This document shows positions 53,997 to 59,637 of a stretch of DNA of 59,637 bases, piece after piece. Below the pieces are notes generated by a model. It saw only the letters and a list, made by a program, of their open reading frames with translations, was not told the origin of the DNA and did no database searches. Location: NCBI RefSeq assembly GCF_013177735.1, contig NZ_WOEZ01000161.1:1-59637 (forward strand). Reading direction: 5' to 3'. A program made the position numbers and the translations under genes. Source of the DNA: Paraburkholderia elongata (lineage in GTDB: Bacteria > Pseudomonadota > Gammaproteobacteria > Burkholderiales > Burkholderiaceae). The stretch's first letter is position 1, and each line of letters begins with the position of its first letter.

Positions 53997-54539
53997 TTAC
54001 TGGCCCGGAATCTCGAACACCAGACAGGTCGTCGTGGCATGCGCGTAAAGCGTGCCGTCGGGGCCGACAAGGCGAGCTTCCGCCGTCGCCAGTTGCCGTC
54101 CGCAATGAATCACCTTGCCCTCGGCACGCACGCGTTGCACGCGCGGCGTCACGGCTTTCACGTAATTCACGCTCAGCTCGGCGGTGGTGTAGCCACGGCC
54201 CGGCGGCATCATCGTGTGCACCGAGCAGCCTAGCGCGGAATCGAGCAGGGTGGCGATCCAGCCGCCGTGCACGGTGCCCAGTGGATTCAGATGCTGCGCG
54301 AGCGGGGTGCCCTGAAACACCGCGCGCCCCGCACTGACTTCGACGATCGTAAAGTCGAGTGTGCGCGCGATCGCGGCGTAGGGCAGTTCTGCGTTCATCA
54401 TCGCCTGCATGACTTCCAGGCCGGTCTTGCCCGCCACCTGTTCGGGGCTTGCGACGCCGGGACCCGGTCCGGCGTTAAGTGTCGCCAATACTTCCTGCTC
54501 GCGTGCGAGCCAGCGTTCGAGTTGATTTTCGTTCGTCAA
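53997..54539 (-). CDS. PaaI-family hotdog-fold thioesterase
   Basis: A 180-residue protein. The C-terminal ~120 residues form a hotdog domain with the HGG motif (NPLGTVHGGWIATLLDSALG) and GYTTAELSVNYVKAV. Such enzymes hydrolyse acyl- or phenylacyl-CoA thioesters. The start is TTG at 54539, supported by AGGAGA 8-13 bp upstream; no ATG fits. The N-terminal ~45 residues are helical (LERWLAREQEVLATLN). No pathway partner is adjacent. Confidence 0.82.
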   Translation of the reverse strand: MTNENQLERWLAREQEVLATLNAGPGPGVASPEQVAGKTGLEVMQAMMNAELPYAAIARTLDFTIVEVSAGRAVFQGTPLAQHLNPLGTVHGGWIATLLDSALGCSVHTMMPPGRGYTTAELSVNYVKAVTPRVQRVRAEGKVIHCGRQLATAEARLVGPDGTLYAHATTTCLVFEIPGQ

Positions 54540-54985
54540 TCCGTGTCTCCTGTCCTGAGGGAAGCGTGCTTCGGAATCGATGCATCGTCATCGATTAGAG
54601 CATCAAACCGCTTCATGGCGCTGGAGGGCTGCCTCTGGATTGCCGGCACGCGAAGCGAAAAAAACTTGATGGAGCGAATCAGCCTTTAAATCGGTGCGCG
54701 ACCGGGCGATATCGACGCCATGTCGAATCTTCGTCTCGCGATCTTCAATAAGCGTTTAAAATCCTGCCCCTTGCCGAGCGCAGCGGTTCTCACCAGCGCG
54801 GCAAGCCAATCGGCAATATCGACCGTTTTATCGGCGCATGTTGCTCCGTCACGCCGCGAAGCGCGTTCAGCTTCAATCACCGGCCCAGGTTAAAACCCGA
54901 CGAATTGACTGACATTGGCTGACACTGTCAACCTTTTTCACACTTTGCCGTTATCCATTTGTAATCGCCGAAGCAAGGCGACGCC
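54540..54985. other. Divergent intergenic region before mprF
   Basis: 446 bp with no supportable gene; a 64-codon frame on the minus strand (54686-54880) lacks a ribosome-binding site. The mprF-proximal part has the element TTGAC...GTCAA (54905-54931) with internal TGACTGACA/GCTGACAC repeats, a possible regulator-binding site or -35 region. Confidence 0.4.
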
Positions 54986-57631
54986 GTGGCAGACGACCCG
55001 TCGCCGCGACAGCTCTACGCAAGGCCCGCATTGACCATGTTCCACCGATATAACAATAATTTCGACCGGCTAGGCGCGATGTTCGACCGTGTATCGAAGG
55101 CGCTTGGCAAACGGAGCATCCTCTCGCCCGTGCTCGCACTCGTCATTTGCGGGCTGCTGCTGGTCGTCTTGCAACATCTCTCGCAAGCCGTCGACTATCG
55201 CTCGGTCATGCGCCAACTGCGGCATCTGACGGCGGGCGAGTGGGCCGCGGCGCTCGGCGCGACTGCGCTCAGCTACATCGCGCTGGTCGGCCGCGACGCG
55301 GTCGGCTTGCGCTACCTCGGCGCCACGGTGCCGCGCGCGGCGCTGTGGATCGGCGCGACCGCGGGCTCCGCGCTCGGCAATGCGACCGGCTTCGGCGCTT
55401 TGACAGGCGGCGCCGTGCGTGCGCGCGTCTACGGGGTGTCGAACGTCACGCCCGCACAGATCGGCCGCATGACCGTGTTCACGAGCGTTTCACTGGCGCT
55501 CGCACTGGTGCTGATGACAGCGCTCGGCATGGTGTGCCTCGCCGACCCGCTCGCGACGATGCTGCATCTCCCGCCGCTCACGCTGCGTTGGAGCGGCGCT
55601 GCGCTGCTCGCCGCGCTCGGACTCGCGGCGGCCGCCTGCCGCCGCGAAACGCGCCCGATCCGCACGCGCTGGCAGTGGCTGTCGTTCGATATCCCGGCGC
55701 GCCGCGACCTGCTCGCGCAAGTGGCCCTCGCCGTACTCGACGTGGTGGCCGCGGGCCTCGCGTTGTGGGCGCTGCTGCCGCATGCGGATGTGAGCTTCGT
55801 GACCTTCATCACCGTCTATGCCGCCGCGATGCTGCTCGGCATGATCGGCCACACGCCGGGCGGCGTCGGCGTGTTCGAAGCCGCGATGGTGTTCACGCTG
55901 AACGGCAGCGTGCAAACGCATCAGATGGTCGCGGCGCTGCTCGCTTATCGCGCGATTTACTTCGGCGTCCCGCTGATCGTCTCGGCGGCACTGCTCGCCG
56001 GCTTCGAAGGCCGCGCGCTGAAAAGCCGTTTGCCGCTGCGGCACGCGGCAGGTGCATACAAACTCGCGCCGCTGTTTCTGAGCCTCGTGACTTTCGTGGT
56101 CGGCGGCATGCTGGTGATTTCCAGCGCGACGCCCGCGTTCTGGCAGCGCATCCTGATCCTGCGCGACGTGCTGCCGCTGTGGGTGCTCGAAAGCTCGCAG
56201 ATGCTGTGCAGCGTGCTCGGCGTGCTGCTGTTGTTCGTCGCGCGCGGTTTGCTGCGGCGTCTGGATGCCGCGTGGTGGATGACCTTGCTGCTGGCGGTGC
56301 TGAGCCTCGCACTGTCGTTGACCAAAGGTCTTGCATTCGTGGAAGCAGGCGTGCTCGGCATGCTGATCGCGCTGCTGCTGTCCACACGCCGCCGTTTCAA
56401 CCGTCATTCGTCGCTGTTTGCCGAGCGCTTTACGGCGGGCTGGCTGGTGTCGGTGGCGATGGTGCTCGCGCTCGCCGTGTGGGTGATGCTGTTTGCGTTC
56501 CGGGACGTGCCATATACACGCGACCTGTGGTGGCAATTCGCTTTCGACGAACGCGCACCGCGTGCGTTGCGCGCGACGCTGGCCGCCAGCCTGTTCGCCG
56601 CCACGTTCTCTTTCTGGCAGTTGCTGCGGCCCGCAGCGGGCCGTTTCGTGATGCCCGCTCCGCAAGATCTGCAAGACGCGGCGCGCATCGTGCGGGCGCA
56701 GGAGCGTAGCGACGCCGGTCTCGCGCTGATGGGCGATAAGAGCTTCCTCTTTTCCGAATCGCGCGAAGCGTTCCTGATGTACGCGAAAAATGGCCGCACG
56801 TGGGCCGCGCTGCACGATCCGGTCGGTCCGCGCGAGGAGTGGGCCGGCTTGATCAGCAAGTTCGTCGCGCTCGCGCACGCGCATGGTGGCCGCGCGGCGT
56901 TCTATCAGGTGCGCGCCAACGCCTTGCCGCTCTATCTCGATGCCGGCCTCACGTTGATGAAGCTCGGCGAAGAGGCCCACGTAGTGCTCGACGATTTCGA
57001 CCTGAAGGGCTCGCATCGCGCGCATCTTCGCTATGCGCTCAAACGTGGCGAGCGTGACGGCTTTACCGTCGAAGTGATCGATCAGGCTGACGTGCCGGCG
57101 TCGCTCGAAACGCTGCGCGAGATTTCCGACGGCTGGCTCGATAGCCGCGACGCACGCGAAAAGAGCTTCTCTGTGGCCGCGTTTACCGACGAGTACCTCG
57201 CCGCGCAATCCGTGATGCTGGTGCGCCAGAACGGCGAGCCGGCCGCGTTTGTGACCTTCATGACGACCGACATGAACACTGAAGCGACTGTTGGCGTGAT
57301 GCGTCACGTGGAAGGCGCGTCGCCGTATGCGATGGAATATCTGTTCACCCAACTGGCGCTGCATCTGAAGCAGGCGGGTTTCCGCTCGCTCAGTCTCGGC
57401 ATCGCGCCGCTCTCCGGCATGCAGCCGACACCGCTCGCATCGCGCTGGCATCGGCTGGCGGGCATCGTGTGGCGCTTCGGCGGCCGCTTTTATAACTTCC
57501 GCGGACTGCGTGCTTTCAAGAGCAAGTTCCAGCCGCATTGGGAGCCGCGCTATCTCGCGGCGTCGGGTTCGGTGGGCGTGTTCTTCACGCTCGCGGACCT
57601 GTCATTGCTGGCAGGAGGCCGGCGTTCATGA
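54986..57631 (+). CDS. mprF: Phosphatidylglycerol lysyltransferase/flippase (MprF/LpiA)
   Basis: An 881-residue bifunctional membrane protein. The N-terminal ~540 residues contain about 14 hydrophobic segments (flippase part; GHTPGGVGVFEAAMVF is the LPG-flippase signature). The C-terminal ~320 residues are the soluble lysyl-PG synthase (ALMGDKSFLFSESREAFLMYAKNGRTWAALHDPVGP...). It uses Lys-tRNA to aminoacylate phosphatidylglycerol, reducing surface charge and giving acid and cationic-peptide tolerance. GTG start at 54986; an ATG 17 codons in is possible. It overlaps acvB by 4 bp, the lpiA-acvB arrangement of rhizobia. Confidence 0.9.
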   Translation: MADDPSPRQLYARPALTMFHRYNNNFDRLGAMFDRVSKALGKRSILSPVLALVICGLLLVVLQHLSQAVDYRSVMRQLRHLTAGEWAAALGATALSYIALVGRDAVGLRYLGATVPRAALWIGATAGSALGNATGFGALTGGAVRARVYGVSNVTPAQIGRMTVFTSVSLALALVLMTALGMVCLADPLATMLHLPPLTLRWSGAALLAALGLAAAACRRETRPIRTRWQWLSFDIPARRDLLAQVALAVLDVVAAGLALWALLPHADVSFVTFITVYAAAMLLGMIGHTPGGVGVFEAAMVFTLNGSVQTHQMVAALLAYRAIYFGVPLIVSAALLAGFEGRALKSRLPLRHAAGAYKLAPLFLSLVTFVVGGMLVISSATPAFWQRILILRDVLPLWVLESSQMLCSVLGVLLLFVARGLLRRLDAAWWMTLLLAVLSLALSLTKGLAFVEAGVLGMLIALLLSTRRRFNRHSSLFAERFTAGWLVSVAMVLALAVWVMLFAFRDVPYTRDLWWQFAFDERAPRALRATLAASLFAATFSFWQLLRPAAGRFVMPAPQDLQDAARIVRAQERSDAGLALMGDKSFLFSESREAFLMYAKNGRTWAALHDPVGPREEWAGLISKFVALAHAHGGRAAFYQVRANALPLYLDAGLTLMKLGEEAHVVLDDFDLKGSHRAHLRYALKRGERDGFTVEVIDQADVPASLETLREISDGWLDSRDAREKSFSVAAFTDEYLAAQSVMLVRQNGEPAAFVTFMTTDMNTEATVGVMRHVEGASPYAMEYLFTQLALHLKQAGFRSLSLGIAPLSGMQPTPLASRWHRLAGIVWRFGGRFYNFRGLRAFKSKFQPHWEPRYLAASGSVGVFFTLADLSLLAGGRRS

Positions 57632-58893
57632 CATTGCATCCGTTTTTCAGGCTCGCCGTTGCGGCGAGTCTCGTTGTTGGCAGCGCGGCCGCCTTTGCCG
57701 CAACCACCACCGTGTCCGGTGGCCGCTATGGCGACGTGACAGTTACGCAGCCGGTCGGCTCCTTGCGCGGCTTCGTGGTGCTCTATTCGCCGGCCACCGG
57801 CTGGAGTGCCGCCGATCAGCAAACCGCCGATGCGCTCGCCAAAGCCGGTGCGTTGACCGTCGGCGTAGATACGGCGCGCTATGCAGCCAATTTGAGCGCG
57901 AAAAAAGAAGCCTGCCATCAACTGGTGGGCGATGCTGAAGCCTTGAGTCATCAACTCGAACGGCAATCGCAATCGAGCCGCTATTTCGCGCCGATCGTCG
58001 CCGGTACGGGGCAGGGCGCGACGCTAGCGATGCATGTGCTCGACCAGGCGCCGTCGAATACGGTCGCCGGCGCGGTCTCGGTGGATGCCGAGCGCAATCT
58101 GGATCCGCGCTTTCAACCGTGCCCGCCGGACCCCACGATCATCCGCGACAAGGTGCCGGGCTTCGTCGAAAAGGCGACCCCTGGCAACGGTGATCGCACG
58201 CGACTCGTTGCGATGGTCACGCCGCATCTGCAGACGATGTCGACGAGCGATGACGACGTCTCCGATCTGCCGCTGATCGAATTGCCGGCGGCGCATCCGA
58301 ACGGCTCGATGGCGATTGTGATTTCCGGCGACGGTGGCTGGCGCGATCTCGACAAGACCATCTCGCTCGCCTTGCAGAAAGACGGCGTTTCGGTGATCGG
58401 TATCGACAGCCTCCGTTATTTCTGGAGCGAAAGGACCCCGGCGCAGACGAGCCGCGATCTCGCACGCGTGATGCAAACCTATGGGGCGCGCTGGCACGTG
58501 GAGCATATTGCGCTCGTCGGCTATTCGTTCGGTGCCGACGTGATGCCGTTCGCCTATAACCGCCTGCCGGAAGCGCTGCGTGCGAAAGTGTCGCTGATTG
58601 CGCTGCTAGGCTTTGCACCCGACGCCGATTTCCAGATCCGTGTCGGCGGTTGGCTCGGCATGCCGGCGAGCGATAAGGCCTTGAAGGTGCAGCCCGAATT
58701 GACGCATGTGCCGCCCGCAATCGTGCAGTGCTTCTACGGTGAGAACGAGAAGGACACGTTGTGTCCGTCGCTGGCCAACACCGGCGTCACCGTGATTCGC
58801 ACGTCGGGCGATCATCACTTCGGCCGTGACTACAACGCACTGGAGCGGCGCATTCTGGACGCCTTCAAAAAGCAAAGCGGCGTGCGCAATTAG
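57628..58893 (+). CDS. acvB: AcvB/VirJ family protein, probable lysyl-phosphatidylglycerol hydrolase
   Basis: A 421-residue periplasmic protein. Residues 1-25 are a signal peptide (LAVAASLVVGSAAAFAA). An alpha/beta-hydrolase domain in the C-terminal half has the nucleophile elbow GYSFG with Ser300 (298-302). AcvB of Agrobacterium cleaves lysyl-phosphatidylglycerol, and the gene there likewise follows lpiA. Here it starts inside the mprF stop (ATGA), so synthesis and turnover of the lipid are coupled. The N-terminal half lacks a similar Ser motif. Confidence 0.87.
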   Translation: MTLHPFFRLAVAASLVVGSAAAFAATTTVSGGRYGDVTVTQPVGSLRGFVVLYSPATGWSAADQQTADALAKAGALTVGVDTARYAANLSAKKEACHQLVGDAEALSHQLERQSQSSRYFAPIVAGTGQGATLAMHVLDQAPSNTVAGAVSVDAERNLDPRFQPCPPDPTIIRDKVPGFVEKATPGNGDRTRLVAMVTPHLQTMSTSDDDVSDLPLIELPAAHPNGSMAIVISGDGGWRDLDKTISLALQKDGVSVIGIDSLRYFWSERTPAQTSRDLARVMQTYGARWHVEHIALVGYSFGADVMPFAYNRLPEALRAKVSLIALLGFAPDADFQIRVGGWLGMPASDKALKVQPELTHVPPAIVQCFYGENEKDTLCPSLANTGVTVIRTSGDHHFGRDYNALERRILDAFKKQSGVRN

Positions 58894-59004
58894 TCCATCT
58901 GCGAGAAGCGCGTCGTCAGCAGCGGCGCGCGGCCCTCAGGCGACGCGGCTCGATGTAGCGAACGGGGATTGACAAAGCCCGTCAAGTCAACGAAGATCAA
59001 CCGC

Positions 59005-59067
59005 ATGAACTGCCTCGACATCCGTATTGCGCTGATTATTAGCACCATTCATCGAATGGTGGGTTAG
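59005..59067 (+). CDS. Isoleucine-rich leader peptide of ilvA
   Basis: A 20-codon frame, ATG to TAG, with five Ile codons: codons 6, 8, 11, 12 and 15, including an ATT-ATT pair at 59035-59040. It also has two Leu and a Val. It ends 25 bp before a terminator hairpin that precedes ilvA. The upstream element GAAGA is a weak ribosome-binding site. A TTGACA (58969-58974) with GAAGAT 17 bp on may be the promoter. Amino-acid content matches the end product of the downstream pathway, as in classical attenuation leaders. Confidence 0.7.
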   Translation: MNCLDIRIALIISTIHRMVG

Positions 59068-59117
59068 CGTGCGTCTGATCGCAGTGACATTAACCCGCCC
59101 CACGAGGCGGGTTTTTT
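59043..59117 (+). promoter_or_regulatory. Transcription attenuator of ilvA
   Basis: Four segments with mutually exclusive pairings. 1: CACCATTC (59043-59050) pairs with 2: GAATGGTG (59054-59061). 2 extended, GGTGGGTTA (59058-59066), pairs with 3: TAACCCGCC (59091-59099), nine pairs with one G-U. 3: AACCCGCC pairs with 4: GGCGGGTT (59106-59113), followed by a T run to 59117 (terminator). A ribosome stalled at the Ile codons 11-12 would cover segment 1, free segment 2 to pair with 3 and prevent termination. With isoleucine present, 1:2 and 3:4 form and transcription stops. Confidence 0.75.
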
Positions 59118-59186
59118 TATGTCCGCTTTCTGCCTGCCTCCTGGTGATCTCTCTGTTGACTTGTCCTTGCCGCACAGGAGCTTGCC

Positions 59187-59637
59187 TTGCCGTTACACGA
59201 ACTCAATCAGCTTGCTGAAGCCGCTGACAACGTGGCGTTGCGCCACGATTACCTGAAGAAAACCCTGACCGCGCGCGTCTACGACGTGGCCCGCGAGACC
59301 GAACTCGAACGCGCGCCGAATCTGTCGGCCCGACTCTCCAATCCGGTTTATCTGAAGCGCGAGGACAACCAGCCGGTGTTCTCGTTCAAGGTGCGCGGCG
59401 CGTACAACAAGATGGCGCACATTCCGGCGGACGCGCTGCAGCGGGGCGTCATTACTGCGTCAGCGGGCAATCATGCGCAGGGCGTGGCGTTGTCGGCGGC
59501 CCGCATGGGGGTGAAGGCGATCATCGTTGTACCGGTGACGACCCCGCAGGTGAAGGTCGATGCGGTGCGCGCGCATGGCGGGGCGACGGTCGAGGTGGTG
59601 CAGTTCGGCGAGTCCTATAGTGATGCGTACGGGCATG
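59187..59637 (+). CDS. ilvA: Threonine deaminase (biosynthetic threonine ammonia-lyase), N-terminal part
   Basis: The first 150 residues are visible; the gene runs off the right edge. The PLP-binding Lys68 lies in FSFKVRGA and the phosphate-binding loop SAGNHAQG is at 92-99, as in all serine/threonine dehydratases. The opening DYLKKTLTARVYDVA is typical of proteobacterial IlvA. The start is TTG at 59187 with CAGGAG 6 bp upstream. IlvA makes 2-oxobutanoate, the first step of isoleucine synthesis, which fits the isoleucine-rich leader upstream. Confidence 0.9.
   Translation, partial: MPLHELNQLAEAADNVALRHDYLKKTLTARVYDVARETELERAPNLSARLSNPVYLKREDNQPVFSFKVRGAYNKMAHIPADALQRGVITASAGNHAQGVALSAARMGVKAIIVVPVTTPQVKVDAVRAHGGATVEVVQFGESYSDAYGH

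Noticed and set aside
54686..54880. 64-codon frame on the minus strand between the thioesterase and mprF genes
   Set aside because: GTG start without ribosome-binding site and no recognisable features.
55490..57538. 682-codon open frame on the minus strand within mprF
   Set aside because: Arg/His/Gln-rich antisense shadow; the plus strand encodes a clear MprF.

Overview
The window (59,637 bp, GC-rich) looks like chromosome of a Burkholderiaceae betaproteobacterium, most likely Paraburkholderia. This is inferred from strong GC codon bias, the density of LysR and LacI regulators, a porin of the Burkholderia type, and the mprF-acvB, prkA-yeaH-spoVR and 2-ketogluconate gene sets. No tRNA, rRNA, CRISPR array, prophage or intact insertion sequence was seen.

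Layout. 1-5 kb: 2-ketogluconate catabolism (epimerase end, kinase, transporter, reductase, LacI regulator). 5-14.3 kb: small or housekeeping genes (YhfC-type membrane protease, PGDYGVV protein, Spy-type chaperone, LysR, Lrp plus saccharopine-dehydrogenase-like enzyme, an orphan CydX with a P-loop kinase, a FitAB toxin-antitoxin pair, a lipoprotein, CorA). 14.6-22.2 kb: ribose-type sugar ABC importer with its LacI repressor, then a chemoreceptor. 22.4-29.1 kb: a hydratase of the 2-keto-4-pentenoate type and the prkA-yeaH-spoVR stress operon. 29.2-32.2 kb: a nucleotidyltransferase-fold gene behind an AT-rich double dyad, then a kgtP-like permease. 32.4-36.1 kb: amino-acid ABC importer without an ATPase gene, and a glycosyltransferase. 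36.4-42.2 kb: two small genes, a LysR, an IS6-type transposase remnant, a secreted beta-propeller protein and a DHA2 efflux pump with divergent LysR. 43.2-49.1 kb: purine nucleoside salvage (adenosine deaminase, NCS2 permease, LysR, Tat-signal nucleoside hydrolase, porin). 49.3-54.5 kb: a chemoreceptor broken by a frameshift, ferredoxin-NADP reductase, a second DHA2 transporter, a 50-residue protein and a PaaI-type thioesterase. 54.9-59.6 kb: mprF-acvB (lysyl-phosphatidylglycerol synthesis and turnover) and the start of ilvA behind an attenuator.

Most notable signals: (1) an isoleucine-rich leader peptide followed by mutually exclusive hairpins in front of ilvA, a complete-looking transcription attenuator; (2) two identical dyads TTTCAGTA-N13-TACTGAAA, 45 bp apart, directly in front of a lone nucleotidyltransferase-fold gene; (3) a cydX gene with no cydAB, overlapping a P-loop kinase gene; (4) at least eight short tandem repeats (units of 8-15 bp, unrelated in sequence) between genes, several touching stop codons or a ribosome-binding site; (5) a chemoreceptor gene broken by an apparent loss of about 50 bp.
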